In this document: positions 1 to 8,004 of the stretch, one piece after another
How positions within the stretch are numbered: position 1 is the first letter of the stretch
Layout: every line of letters begins with the position of its first letter
Assembly (NCBI GenBank): GCA_902826685.1
Contig: CADEFT010000018.1
Span: 62,001 to 126,000, forward strand
Source of the DNA: an uncultured Acidobacteriota bacterium
GTDB lineage: Bacteria > Acidobacteriota > Terriglobia > Bryobacterales > Bryobacteraceae
DNA length: 64,000 nucleotides
Reading direction: 5' to 3'
Program-made: the position numbers and the translations under genes
The notes under the pieces: generated by a model
Told to the model about the DNA's origin: nothing
Databases searched by the model: none
The model's input: the letters and a program-made list of their open reading frames with translations, nothing else

Positions 1-787
1 GCACGACCACTCGCGCCTTCACTTCGTATTCGTTCTTCGAACGCCGGTCGACGAAGACGGCGCCGTTGGCGAGACCGGTGGCCGGGTCGATGGTGATTTC
101 GCGAACCACGGCGTTGGGGGTGAGCGTAAGGTTGCCCGATTCGAGCGCGGCGGGCAGCAGCAGGTTGGTGGAACTGGCCAGCGTGCCGGTGGCGCGGCGG
201 GACTTGGTGGTGGGGATATCGCGCTTGCGGCAGGCGGCGATGAATCGCTTCACGCTTTCCGAATCGGGCGATTCGTCGATCTGGATGTTGCCGTCGGGCA
301 TCTGCGGCAGCCCTTCGTTGCGGCCCATGACGTGGATCATCGGCTCCACACGGTCGTAGAAAGGCGCGAGGTCCCGATAGCCGATCGGCCAGTTATCGCC
401 GAAGCCGTCGTGATCCTTGGCTTTGAAGACGTGATCGGACAGGCGCCAGGAGGCGCGGCCCCAGCGCAGCGTCTTGCCGCCTACGGCGCGGATGCGCACC
501 CAGTAGAAGGGATCGCTCTTGTCATAGCTGTAGGGATTCTGTTTCTCGTCGGCCCACAAGTTCGCGTCGAATTCCGACGCCTGAGTGACGTGCGGGAACC
601 GGCCGGGCTTGCCGAAGCCGCGGTAGGGAAGATCGTAGACGGGCTTCATCACCCGTTGCTTGTCGTAGTCGATGAGCGGACCGGCATCGAGCATCAGGCA
701 ACTGGCGCCGGCACGGGCCAGCACCCAGGCCGCCATGCCACCCGCCGCGCCGGAACCGATGATGAGAACGTCGTAGGTCTTGGCCAT
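1..787 (-). CDS. GMC-family oxidoreductase, large flavoprotein subunit (3' end outside window)
   Basis: The reading frame starts at ATG 787 and runs off the left edge after about 262 codons, so only the N-terminal half is present. The N-terminus is a Rossmann FAD-binding fold with the dinucleotide motif GSGAAGG at about residues 11-17, followed by a GMC-type stretch (VGGKTLRWGRASWRLS) typical of gluconate 2-dehydrogenase and glucose-methanol-choline dehydrogenases. These enzymes oxidise a sugar or alcohol in the periplasm or at the membrane and pass electrons to a partner. The gene lies 18 nt downstream of a small subunit of the gluconate dehydrogenase type, which supports a two-subunit dehydrogenase. 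No signal peptide is seen, so export would be by piggy-back on the Tat-bearing partner (inference). The substrate cannot be told from this fragment. Confidence 0.85.
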   Translation of the reverse strand, partial: MAKTYDVLIIGSGAAGGMAAWVLARAGASCLMLDAGPLIDYDKQRVMKPVYDLPYRGFGKPGRFPHVTQASEFDANLWADEKQNPYSYDKSDPFYWVRIRAVGGKTLRWGRASWRLSDHVFKAKDHDGFGDNWPIGYRDLAPFYDRVEPMIHVMGRNEGLPQMPDGNIQIDESPDSESVKRFIAACRKRDIPTTKSRRATGTLASSTNLLLPAALESGNLTLTPNAVVREITIDPATGLANGAVFVDRRSKNEYEVKARVVV

Positions 788-805
788 GATCGGTGTGATC
801 CTCTC

Positions 806-1372
806 TCAGTCGAGCGGCAGCCAATAGGCGCCCATGCCCGCCGCCGAGCGGCTGCGGCGCGATACCGCGGCGGCGTAGACGCGTGAGTTGATGGTCGCCT
901 GCATGAGATCGTCTTTCACTTCCTTGAGAAAGCGCGCGAAAGGGTCGGCGGGCGGGGCGTAGGTCCATTTGGCGGCGAGCGGCGCGAGGATCGCCTTGGC
1001 TTCGGTGGCGCTTGCGTCGCGGAAGGGCTTCGAATAGAGCCGCGCCGATTCGGAATTGAGCCGGTCGAGGCCGTCCTGGTAGAGCTTGCGGCGGGCGGCA
1101 TTCGACTCGCCGATCAGAAAATCGAGGAACGCGGGCGCTCCGGCCTCGACCGCGCCCGGCCGGTCGCCGGCCTTGGGCATCAGCAGATCGGCCAGTTTCT
1201 CGAGAGCCGCCATCTGGTCCCGGCCGAACAGACGGCCGCGCGGCTGACCCACGGCGTCGGCGGCGGTTTCGGCCAGTTTCGGAAATTCGGGCGCCGGCGC
1301 GGGAGCGGTTTGGGCGGCGGCCGGCAGCGCGGGCAGGGCGGCGATCGACTGAAGCAGTCTGCGGCGTTTCAT
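806..1372 (-). CDS. Gluconate 2-dehydrogenase subunit 3-like protein
   Basis: A 188-residue protein. The N-terminus reads MKRRRLLQSIAALPALPAAA, a twin-arginine-like leader (RRRLL) followed by a hydrophobic stretch. The mature part (about residues 45-185) matches the gluconate 2-dehydrogenase subunit 3 family, a small helical protein that accompanies the GMC flavoprotein and is thought to carry it across the membrane. Start ATG 1372 was chosen because the Tat-like leader begins there; a much longer upstream extension is only antisense to the neighbouring hydrolase. It heads a two-gene operon with the downstream flavoprotein. It diverges from the alpha/beta hydrolase, leaving 30 bp for both promoters. 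Confidence 0.8.
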   Translation of the reverse strand: MKRRRLLQSIAALPALPAAAQTAPAPAPEFPKLAETAADAVGQPRGRLFGRDQMAALEKLADLLMPKAGDRPGAVEAGAPAFLDFLIGESNAARRKLYQDGLDRLNSESARLYSKPFRDASATEAKAILAPLAAKWTYAPPADPFARFLKEVKDDLMQATINSRVYAAAVSRRSRSAAGMGAYWLPLD

Positions 1373-1402
1373 GGCTCTCTTCCATAGTAATCTTGTTGCG
1401 GA

Positions 1403-2206
1403 ATGGAAACTCTGCTCTCTCTGCGCTGGCTGATCGTCATCGCCGCCGGCTATGCGCTGCTGGTCTTTGTGGCACATCGCAGCCTGTATCATCCGGCGAA
1501 ATATCCGGAAGGCTGGTGGGACCTGCAGGCGCGCCTGGAGGCTCGCGACGTCGCGCTCACCGCCGCCGATGGAGTCAAGCTGCATGCGTGGTTTATCGAG
1601 CAGCCGGGAGCCGAAGTGGTCACGCTGTTCCTGCACGGCAATGCGGGTAACGTGACGCATCGCGGCCTGGCGATCGCCGGGATCCGCGCCGCGGGATCTT
1701 CCATCCTGATGCCCGACTACCGGGGTTATGGCAAAAGCGAAGGCAGCCCAAGCGAGCGGGGACTTTACGCCGACGCCACGGCGTCCTATCGATGGCTGAT
1801 CGCCCAGGGCTACAAGCCGGGCAATATCGTGCTGCATGGCGAATCGCTGGGTTGCGCAGTGGCGGTGGAACTGGCGGCGCGGGAGGCGGTGCGTTCGCTG
1901 GTTCTCGAAGCTCCGTTCACGAGTCCACGCGACGTGGCGGGGCGCATTTTCCCCGTGCTCGGCCCGATGCTGATCTGGGGCTTCAACAGCCGCGCGCGGA
2001 TCGGCTCGATTCGCGTGCCGCTGCTGGTCATCCATGGCGCCAAGGACGAGATTATCGCTCTGTCAATCGGCAAGGACCTCTATGAAACCGCCAACCAGCC
2101 GAAGCAGCTTTGGGTGCTGGACGAGGCCGGACACAACGACCTGGTACGGACCGCGGGAACCGAATACAGCGAACGGCTGGCCGCGTTTTACCGGTTGGGT
2201 GGCTAG
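1403..2206 (+). CDS. Alpha/beta hydrolase, BEM46/YqkD-like
   Basis: A 267-residue serine hydrolase with one N-terminal membrane segment (about residues 7-24) and the rest a canonical alpha/beta-hydrolase fold. The oxyanion region is LFLHGNAGN (about 85-93), the nucleophile elbow is HGESLG with Ser148, a DE pair follows in IHGAKDE, and the catalytic His lies in DEAGHNDL near the C-terminus. Family members are membrane-anchored esterases or thioesterases of uncertain substrate. TAATCT at 1388-1393 lies 9 nt before ATG 1403 and could be the -10 box. The gene converges on the aldehyde dehydrogenase with a 4-nt overlap of stop codons. Confidence 0.8.
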   Translation: METLLSLRWLIVIAAGYALLVFVAHRSLYHPAKYPEGWWDLQARLEARDVALTAADGVKLHAWFIEQPGAEVVTLFLHGNAGNVTHRGLAIAGIRAAGSSILMPDYRGYGKSEGSPSERGLYADATASYRWLIAQGYKPGNIVLHGESLGCAVAVELAAREAVRSLVLEAPFTSPRDVAGRIFPVLGPMLIWGFNSRARIGSIRVPLLVIHGAKDEIIALSIGKDLYETANQPKQLWVLDEAGHNDLVRTAGTEYSERLAAFYRLGG

Positions 2207-3621
2207 ACCTTCCAGCAGATGAGCTTCGGCTCGGTCATCTCCTCGATGGCGTATTTCGGACCCTCGCGTCCGATACCGCTCATCTTGACGCCGCCATAGG
2301 GCATGTGATCGAGGCGGTATTGCGGAATTTCGTTGATCAGGAAGCCGCCGACGTGGACGCGGCGCGCGGTATCGAAAGCCTTGCGGATGTCGCGTGTGTA
2401 GATGCCGGCCTGCAGTCCATAGTCGGAATCGTTGACGCGCGCGATGGCTTCGTCGAGCGTGGCGTAGGAGTTGACGCCCACGACGGGACCAAACGCTTCG
2501 CGGCAGGCGATGCGCGCGTGCGCTGGCACGTCTTTCAGGACGGTGGGCTCGAGGGTGGCGCGGCTGCGCTTGCCACCGAGGAGAAGCCTGGCGCCGGCTC
2601 CGGTGGCCTCGCCGATCCAGGATTCGACGCGCTCGGCTTCCTTTTCGGTGATGAGGGAACTCACGTCGGTGGCGCCGTCGAGGGGATGGCCGATGCGAAG
2701 CCGGCGCGTGGTTTCGACGAACCGGTCAAGGAACGCCTGGCATACCGCCTGGTGCACGAAGATGCGCTGCACGGAAATGCACACCTGGCCGGAATGAGCG
2801 AAGCTGCCGGCGACCGATCGTGCCGCGGCTTCTTCAAGATCGGCATCTTCTTCCACGATCAGGGCCGAGTTGTTGCCCAGTTCGAGAGTGACGCGCTTCA
2901 TGCCGGCCAGGTTGCGCAGCCTTAGCCCCACTTCCGGCGATCCGGTGAAGGTGATCATCGCCACGCCGTTGTGGAACGCGAGTTGTTCGCCCACCGCACC
3001 GCCCGGCCCGGTGACGACGTTGACGGCTCCTTTCGGGCAGCCGCATTCTTCGAGCAGTTCGGCGAGCAGGACGGCGCTGATGGGCGTGGCCGAGGCGGGC
3101 TTGTGGACCACGGTGTTCCCGGCCGCCAGCGCCGGTCCGATCTTGTGCAGCGAGAGGTTCAACGGAAAATTGAAGGGCGTGATGGCGGCAATTACACCGA
3201 CGGGCTCGCGGACGGTCATGGCCCAATGCCCCTTGCCCGCGGGCGCCGCTTCCATCGGCACCACCTCACCCTTCAGACGATGCGCTTCTTCGCTCGAAAA
3301 CAGCAGCGTGGCCGCGGACCGGCTCACTTCGAGCCGGGCTTCCCGGATGGGCTTGCCGGATTCGGAGCTGATAGCGTGGGCGAACTCATCCTGCCGTTCG
3401 AGCAGGCGCGCGTGGGCCTTGCGTAGCAGCCCGGACCGCTCATCGAGCGTCATCTCGCGCATAAGCGGCGCGGCGGCTTTCGCGGCGGCCACGGCCCGGT
3501 CGACCTCGCCGGCCGCGGCCTGATACACGGTGCCGACGGGCGAGCCGTCGTAGGGCAGCTTCACTTCAACAGGACGTGGCGTGGTGACGGGCTCGCCGGC
3601 GATGCGCATCGGGTAATCCAT
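2203..3621 (-). CDS. NAD(P)-dependent aldehyde dehydrogenase
   Basis: A 472-residue member of the aldehyde dehydrogenase superfamily, close to the usual length. Catalytic features are present: Asn151 in PFNFP, Lys174 in VVHKPA, the cofactor loop FTGSPEVG (225-232), the general base Glu247 in LELGNN, and the nucleophile Cys281 in GQVCISVQR. It oxidises an aldehyde to an acid or acyl product. The sequence style resembles lactaldehyde, succinate-semialdehyde and non-phosphorylating glyceraldehyde-3-phosphate dehydrogenases, and the substrate is not determined. Start ATG 3621 is supported by a TAGGAT -10 hexamer 7 nt upstream. It appears to be monocistronic. Confidence 0.85.
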   Translation of the reverse strand: MDYPMRIAGEPVTTPRPVEVKLPYDGSPVGTVYQAAAGEVDRAVAAAKAAAPLMREMTLDERSGLLRKAHARLLERQDEFAHAISSESGKPIREARLEVSRSAATLLFSSEEAHRLKGEVVPMEAAPAGKGHWAMTVREPVGVIAAITPFNFPLNLSLHKIGPALAAGNTVVHKPASATPISAVLLAELLEECGCPKGAVNVVTGPGGAVGEQLAFHNGVAMITFTGSPEVGLRLRNLAGMKRVTLELGNNSALIVEEDADLEEAAARSVAGSFAHSGQVCISVQRIFVHQAVCQAFLDRFVETTRRLRIGHPLDGATDVSSLITEKEAERVESWIGEATGAGARLLLGGKRSRATLEPTVLKDVPAHARIACREAFGPVVGVNSYATLDEAIARVNDSDYGLQAGIYTRDIRKAFDTARRVHVGGFLINEIPQYRLDHMPYGGVKMSGIGREGPKYAIEEMTEPKLICWKV

Positions 3622-3628
3622 ACCCGAT

Positions 3629-3634
3629 ATCCTA
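3629..3634 (-). promoter_or_regulatory. -10 hexamer TAGGAT for the aldehyde dehydrogenase
   Basis: On the reverse strand TAGGAT ends 7 nt before ATG 3621, so transcription would begin at or next to the start codon. No convincing -35 was seen. It is one of many TAnnnT boxes at this spacing in the window. Confidence 0.45.
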
Positions 3635-3716
3635 ACCGGGCCTCCCCAGCACGCCGCGGCAATCGTGATCGTGTTGGCGAAAACCGCGCGGACCGTCGAG
3701 GCGACGTCCTTGCAAA

Positions 3717-4055
3717 TTACTCCGTCAAAGCTTCTTCGACGGCTTCGTCGAAATCGCTCGAAGGGATGCCGCGCGCGGCCAGGGCCTCGCGCTTGGCCTT
3801 CAATCCGGAGAGATACTCGGAAAGCTTCATGGGCTTTTCCGCCCCGCGCTCCATTTGGCGCTGCACGCTGCGCTGGTAGCGCCGCAGCGTCTCTTTCTTG
3901 TTGGCGTCCCTCAGGTTGCAGAAATCGATGTCCAGCAGGATTTCGATCTCCCACGGCCGGAAGGTGTTGCGCGTAATGCTGCCGCGGAGCAATTCCTGCA
4001 CCAGCTTGTTGAAACGCGCCAATACTGCGTCACTATCCTCGTCGCGAGTGATCAT
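3717..4055 (-). CDS. Conserved-looking hypothetical protein, 112 aa
   Basis: A soluble, charged, mostly helical protein of 112 residues with no signal peptide or membrane segment. It starts MITRDEDSDAVLARFNKLVQ and contains an Arg/Lys-rich middle (NKKETLRRYQRSVQRQMERG) and an acidic tail. Codon use matches neighbouring genes, which supports a real gene. I do not recognise the family. The size and basic helix could suit a small nucleic-acid-associated or regulatory protein, but this is speculative. The only plausible start is ATG 4055. It lies 95 bp from the aldehyde dehydrogenase start and reads in the same direction, so the two need not be cotranscribed. Confidence 0.55.
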   Translation of the reverse strand: MITRDEDSDAVLARFNKLVQELLRGSITRNTFRPWEIEILLDIDFCNLRDANKKETLRRYQRSVQRQMERGAEKPMKLSEYLSGLKAKREALAARGIPSSDFDEAVEEALTE

Positions 4056-4115
4056 ACCGGTTCCCTAGTGCCTTTATCGGCATAACCGGGCCGAAGCTTA
4101 GCCTTCCCCGATCGT

Positions 4116-4121
4116 TAAAAT
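4116..4121 (+). promoter_or_regulatory. -10 hexamer TAAAAT for the acetyltransferase
   Basis: TAAAAT lies 12 nt before the TTG start at 4134, and AGGG at 4128-4131 is a weak ribosome-binding site. An in-frame TAA at 4116 rules out a longer protein, which makes TTG the natural start. Confidence 0.4.
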
Positions 4122-4133
4122 ACGAATAGGGAC

Positions 4134-4622
4134 TTGACGATTCGAGCGGCGAGATCATCGGACTGCGGCGCGATAGCCGCGCTCTACAACCACTACGTCA
4201 CCGGGACGATCACGACGTTCGAAGAAGAACCGGTCCAGGCCGACGAGATCGCCCGGCGCATCGAGAAGGTGCGATCGGCCTCGCTGCCGTGGCTGGTGGC
4301 CGAGGAAAACGGCCGGATCGTGGGATACACCTACGCGACGGCATGGAAAAGCCGGTCCGCCTACCGGCTCTCGGCGGAGGTCACCGTCTACGTCGCGGCC
4401 GGTAGCGAGGGCTTGGGAATCGGCTCGCTGCTTTACAGCAACCTGTTTACGATCCTCGAGACGCTCGGCATTCACGCCGTGATTGGAGGAATCGCTCTGC
4501 CAAACGACAGAAGCGTCGCCCTTCACGAAAAGTTCGGCCTGGAGAAGGTGGCGCACTTTCCGCAGGTGGGATTCAAGTTCAATCGATGGATTGACGTCGG
4601 GTACTGGCAGCGCATTTTGTAG
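4134..4622 (+). CDS. GNAT N-acetyltransferase, phosphinothricin acetyltransferase-like
   Basis: A 162-residue GNAT enzyme. It begins TIRAARSSDCGAIAALYNHY and has the family's TFEEEP strand, the acetyl-CoA pyrophosphate loop around AAGSEGLGIGSLLY (about residues 86-99) and the VGFKFNRW segment near the end. These are hallmarks of the Pat/Bar/YwnH group, which acetylates amino groups of phosphinothricin, methionine sulfoximine or related amino acids. The start is TTG: the frame is closed by TAA just upstream and no ATG or GTG precedes the first strand. The native substrate is unknown; tolerance to a glutamate-analogue toxin is the family-based guess. Confidence 0.8.
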   Translation: MTIRAARSSDCGAIAALYNHYVTGTITTFEEEPVQADEIARRIEKVRSASLPWLVAEENGRIVGYTYATAWKSRSAYRLSAEVTVYVAAGSEGLGIGSLLYSNLFTILETLGIHAVIGGIALPNDRSVALHEKFGLEKVAHFPQVGFKFNRWIDVGYWQRIL

Positions 4623-4651
4623 GGTCCCGCGAAGACCTCCGCCAATTGTTT

Positions 4652-5968
4652 TCAGAACGAATAGGTGTGAAACAGGTAAAGCAGCACCGGCGAAGCACCC
4701 GGGGTCATTGTGCGCACGTACTGCCCTTTGAAGAAGTACCCGCCCCCGGCGCCAAGCTGCCAGTGCTTGCCGCGATAGGTGAGAAACAGGTCCGCCTCGC
4801 GGCCAACGTGACGGCCGGCGGTTCCATCGATCGACTGCACGATCGGGCGTCCCTGCAGGTTGTATAAAGCGTCGCGCTTGGAAACCAGCCAGAACTCGTC
4901 GAACATGAAGTTGAGGGCCACGCCCTTGGCGACGCCCACCGTGGTCAGGGATCGCAGGTTGTGCAGATTGCGCCACCCGAGCACATCGACGTGTCCGAAC
5001 TTATCGTGGTTGGCGCCATATAGCTGATCGAAGGTGGAAACCCGCGAGGTGTCGAGCGGATTGGCGGTGCCGGACGAGTAGTTGTATTCGGCGGAGAAAT
5101 CGACCGCCTTGCCGTAGATCCTCCAGTTGCGCAGCAGGGCCGAATGCCAGGCTCCGCCGCGGTGCCCGGCCGGCCCGATACGCCCGTTCTGCAACGCCCC
5201 TTCCAGGCTGTAGCGCCATCCGCCGATCAGGGGACCGAGCCATCGTCCACCGAACGTATTGACGCCCAGCCGGTCGGTCCCCGACGGCCGGTTGCCGCCC
5301 GTAAATCCGCCGATGCGATTCTGATCGTGGCGGAGCACATAGGTCTCGACCGTGGATTTCCGGAACAGGTTGGGAAAGACGTTATACATGCCCCACACGC
5401 GGTCGCCGAAGACGGGGTTATTAAACGTTCCAATCGTTACTTTGATGGGCGATAAAAGAATAAATTCGAGCTGGGCGTTTTTCAATCGGTAACCGATACG
5501 GACGGTATCCCAGGTACGGGCGAGAGGCGCCCACTGCGGGGAACCGATCAATCGACCTTCGCCGTAGTTCAGCATTTGGCGGCCGAGGGTGATCGCCCAT
5601 CCGGTCTTGTGGTTGCCGAACAGTTCGACGAAGGCTTCCTGAACGTCGAGCGGATCGCGCACCGAATTGGGAGCGGCGGGGCCATAGCCCGGGGCGCGTC
5701 CATCCTGCACCAGACCTGACACCTTTAGCCACGGCAGCGGGGTGTAAGTGATTCCGAGACGGGTGCGGACGAGGTCGGTGGCCAAGTCCGGGACACGGCC
5801 GAACTGTTGGCCCCCGCGGTACTCATAGCGGGAGCGGAATTCGAAATTGAGCTTTAGTTTCTCGTGAGTTGCGCGGCCGATGGCGGCGTTGATGCGGTCC
5901 CCTGGGTCCCGGGATTGCGCCCCGGCGAGAGCGGCGAACAGGAACGGCAGCACGGTCCGCACGGGCAT
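4652..5968 (-). CDS. Outer-membrane porin of the alginate-export (AlgE-like) family
   Basis: A 438-residue protein with a signal peptide (MPVRTVLPFLFAALAGAQS) and a beta-barrel composition ending in the aromatic residue Phe (LFHTYSF), as expected for BAM-dependent barrels. The segment DVQEAFVELFG followed by LGRQMLNYGEGRLIG is the signature of the alginate-export domain. The family forms monomeric outer-membrane channels for anionic sugars or related solutes. Nothing nearby makes alginate, so uptake or release of another anionic carbohydrate is more likely. Start ATG 5968 was preferred over an in-frame ATG at 6019 because the signal peptide begins there and TATAGT lies 9 nt upstream. It diverges from the kinase/receiver gene at 6170. 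Confidence 0.8.
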   Translation of the reverse strand: MPVRTVLPFLFAALAGAQSRDPGDRINAAIGRATHEKLKLNFEFRSRYEYRGGQQFGRVPDLATDLVRTRLGITYTPLPWLKVSGLVQDGRAPGYGPAAPNSVRDPLDVQEAFVELFGNHKTGWAITLGRQMLNYGEGRLIGSPQWAPLARTWDTVRIGYRLKNAQLEFILLSPIKVTIGTFNNPVFGDRVWGMYNVFPNLFRKSTVETYVLRHDQNRIGGFTGGNRPSGTDRLGVNTFGGRWLGPLIGGWRYSLEGALQNGRIGPAGHRGGAWHSALLRNWRIYGKAVDFSAEYNYSSGTANPLDTSRVSTFDQLYGANHDKFGHVDVLGWRNLHNLRSLTTVGVAKGVALNFMFDEFWLVSKRDALYNLQGRPIVQSIDGTAGRHVGREADLFLTYRGKHWQLGAGGGYFFKGQYVRTMTPGASPVLLYLFHTYSF

Positions 5969-5977
5969 GGACACTTC

Positions 5978-5983
5978 ACTATA
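5978..5983 (-). promoter_or_regulatory. -10 hexamer TATAGT for the porin
   Basis: TATAGT on the reverse strand ends 9 nt before ATG 5968. The box would sit inside the coding region if the upstream ATG at 6019 were used, so it argues for the shorter protein. Confidence 0.45.
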
Positions 5984-6053
5984 TAACAGGGACCCTGGAC
6001 GGGGATGCCCTGGTACCACCCTTTCTTATGACCTATGCCCGCATAGTCGCGGT

Positions 6054-6077
6054 GACAATTTAGCGGCTTCTATTGTC
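6054..6077. repeat. Inverted repeat GACAAT-N12-ATTGTC
   Basis: Perfect 6-bp arms (6054-6059 and 6072-6077) centred in the divergent spacer between the porin and the kinase/receiver gene. The size and position suit a repressor or activator site, but 6-bp arms can arise by chance. Confidence 0.3.
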
Positions 6078-6089
6078 AAATAAATCGCA

Positions 6090-6117
6090 GGGGGTTGATT
6101 ATTTGCTTTCAACCCCT
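6090..6117. promoter_or_regulatory. Palindrome over the promoter of the kinase/receiver gene
   Basis: Perfect 8-bp arms GGGGTTGA (6091-6098) and TCAACCCC (6109-6116) flank a 10-nt centre, with a possible G-T pair outside. The palindrome covers the -35 and most of the spacer of the promoter at 6095-6123, a classic operator position. A transcribed hairpin is less likely because it lies upstream of the predicted start site. Confidence 0.45.
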
Positions 6118-6123
6118 TATGCT
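6095..6123 (+). promoter_or_regulatory. Sigma-70-like promoter TTGATT-N17-TATGCT
   Basis: A -35 TTGATT (6095-6100) and a -10 TATGCT (6118-6123), each 4 of 6 to consensus, are separated by the optimal 17 bp. The start site would be near 6130, giving a leader of about 40 nt before ATG 6170. Confidence 0.5.
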
Positions 6124-6169
6124 CTCTGGAGATCTGTCCCGAGGGGATTCGGCTCGTTCCAGGTAACTC

Positions 6170-7081
6170 ATGGACTTTACATCGTCGAGTTTAGCCATAC
6201 TCCTGGGCTTGGGCGCTCTTGTTTTGTGGCGTCTACTGCTCCGTTACGCGGTGCTATCGGGCGGCACGGGACTTTCGACGCCGGTGGCGCGGATGGAGGA
6301 GCCCGGCGTTCGGGCCGCCGTATCGACCGACCCCGGTATCAGCCCGCACCGCTTCATCCATAGCACCATGACGCCATTTGAGACGTTGGCGCGGCGGCAG
6401 GGTGTGAATCTGACTACCCGGCTTGGCCCGGACGTCCCCCGTGCGCTGCGCGGCGATTTCGATGGATTCGAAGAGTCGCTGCGCCACGTGGTAGCCTGCG
6501 CCGTCGATCAATCGGCCGAAGGCAACGTACACGTTCAGGTGGATGCCGCCCCGGCCGCCAACCATCGAATCCGGCTGCGGGTGTCGGTAAGCGATTCGGG
6601 CGAGGGTCTGCCATCGGCGCAGCTTCAGAGATTGTTTCACTCAAGCCCGGCCTGGGAGGCGGTGGCCAACTGGGCCCGCCGCACCGGCGGCTTCGTGTGG
6701 GCCGAAAGCAAGACGGGCGAGGGCACCATCGCGGGCTTCACCACGGTTATGGAGAACGCGGCCACGGTCGCCGACGTCCGCGGCGCCTTCCACCGCTTGC
6801 GCGTGCTGGTGGCCGAAGAGAACCCGGTCCTCAGCAAAATGGCGGTTAAGGCGCTGGAGCGTGCCGGCCACCAGGCCGACGTCGCCGCGAACGGCCTTCA
6901 GGCGCTGCACAAAGCCATGCACTCAAGCTACGACGCCATCCTGCTCGATCTGGACCGGGATGAAGAGATTGTGGCCCGCCTGCGCGAGGCGGAATCGGTG
7001 GACGGCCGGCACACGCCGGTGATCGGCCTCACGGGCCCGATCGAGGGCGAAGCTCTCATCGAGCGACTGGAACGTCTCTAA
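6170..7081 (+). CDS. Membrane-anchored degenerate histidine-kinase ATPase domain fused to a receiver domain
   Basis: 303 residues. One N-terminal membrane helix (about 8-28) is followed by an HATPase_c-like region (about 65-195) and a receiver domain (about 205-303). No DHp helix with a phospho-accepting His is present. The ATPase N-box reads VVACAVDQS where Asn is normally found, although a G1-like SDSGEGLP remains, so ATP binding is doubtful. The receiver keeps the phospho-acceptor Asp in ILLDLD and a Thr in IGLTG, has EE instead of the paired Asp in VAEENP, lacks the conserved Lys, and stops early. It therefore looks like a signalling scaffold or pseudo-kinase rather than a working two-component protein. 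It converges on the ROK gene with a 4-nt overlap. A sigma-70-like promoter with an operator precedes it. Confidence 0.7.
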   Translation: MDFTSSSLAILLGLGALVLWRLLLRYAVLSGGTGLSTPVARMEEPGVRAAVSTDPGISPHRFIHSTMTPFETLARRQGVNLTTRLGPDVPRALRGDFDGFEESLRHVVACAVDQSAEGNVHVQVDAAPAANHRIRLRVSVSDSGEGLPSAQLQRLFHSSPAWEAVANWARRTGGFVWAESKTGEGTIAGFTTVMENAATVADVRGAFHRLRVLVAEENPVLSKMAVKALERAGHQADVAANGLQALHKAMHSSYDAILLDLDRDEEIVARLREAESVDGRHTPVIGLTGPIEGEALIERLERL

Positions 7082-7980
7082 GGCTCCATCATCACCGCCG
7101 CCGCTCCCAAGATCCCCACATGTTCGGCCAGCAGTGCCGGAACGATCGGCGTGTGCGCCGCGAATTGATTGATGGTCCGCTTCGGCATGCGTTCGCGCAG
7201 TCTGAGGAACAGTGGATCGCCGATGCGCGCGACGCCGCCGCCGATGACGATCATGTCGGGGTCGAGCAGGCTCACCATACTCCCGAGCCACGCGCTCAGC
7301 ATGTCGCAGGTCTCTTCGAGGATGGCATTGGCCGCCGCATCGCCCGAGGCCGCCGCCTGGCCGATCCGTTCCGCCGTATCGAGTGCCGGATCGCGCAAGA
7401 CCGCGCGCGCCGCCATGGCCGTACCCGAAGCCAGCGCTTCGACGCAGCCCGGAGTGCCGCAATTGCAGATCCGTTCGCTGCGCCAGTCGATGGTGACGTG
7501 ACCGCCTTCGGCCGCCGCGCCGTTCTTGCCGTGATAGATCCTGCCATCGAGAATGATGCCGGCGCCGATGCCGGTGGATAGCGTCACATACAGGACGCTG
7601 GCCATCCCGCGGGCGGCGCCGAACAGGACCTCGGCCAGGCCCGCGGCGTTGGCGTCGTTCTCCACCCGGCAGGGCAGCGAATAGCGTTCGGTCACCAGTT
7701 TCGCCAGGGGCACATTGCGCCATTGCGGCAGATTGGGTGGATTCAACACCACGCCCGTGCGCGGATTCAATGGACCGGGCGCACAGATGCCGATGGCTGA
7801 GGTATCCGCGGTCAGGCACCGGTCGATCGAGCGATACACCTGATCGAGGGACGCTTCAAACGGCTGACCGGCGAGAGTTGGCAGCGTCACCGGCGCGTTC
7901 ACTCGCGCCTGGCCGTCCACGCGTGCCGCGGCAATCTTGGTGCCGCCGATATCGACACCTACAACCAATCGATGCGTCAT
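7078..7980 (-). CDS. ROK-family sugar kinase (glucokinase-like)
   Basis: A 300-residue ROK protein. The N-terminal phosphate loop is VDIGGTK (Asp10 to Lys15), the catalytic Asp lies in VENDANAAG, and the ROK zinc site is seen as GGHVTID and CNCGTPGC. A second ATP-binding glycine motif follows in IGGGVARIG. Members phosphorylate glucose, N-acetylglucosamine, mannose or allose; the lack of a DNA-binding N-terminus makes it an enzyme rather than a NagC-type repressor. Starts at GTG 7983 and ATG 7980 are both possible, and ATG was chosen. CATAAT on the reverse strand at 7992-7997 could be its -10 box, back-to-back with that of the next gene. Confidence 0.85.
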   Translation of the reverse strand: MTHRLVVGVDIGGTKIAAARVDGQARVNAPVTLPTLAGQPFEASLDQVYRSIDRCLTADTSAIGICAPGPLNPRTGVVLNPPNLPQWRNVPLAKLVTERYSLPCRVENDANAAGLAEVLFGAARGMASVLYVTLSTGIGAGIILDGRIYHGKNGAAAEGGHVTIDWRSERICNCGTPGCVEALASGTAMAARAVLRDPALDTAERIGQAAASGDAAANAILEETCDMLSAWLGSMVSLLDPDMIVIGGGVARIGDPLFLRLRERMPKRTINQFAAHTPIVPALLAEHVGILGAAAVMMEP

Positions 7981-7990
7981 CACTGCCTGT

Positions 7991-7996
7991 TATTAT
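7991..7996 (+). promoter_or_regulatory. -10 hexamer TATTAT for the kinase/nuclease-like fusion gene
   Basis: TATTAT ends 8 nt before ATG 8005. The overlapping reverse-strand reading CATAAT may serve the divergent ROK gene, so one short AT-rich patch could fire in both directions. Confidence 0.4.
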
Positions 7997-8004
7997 GTCC
8001 CCAG

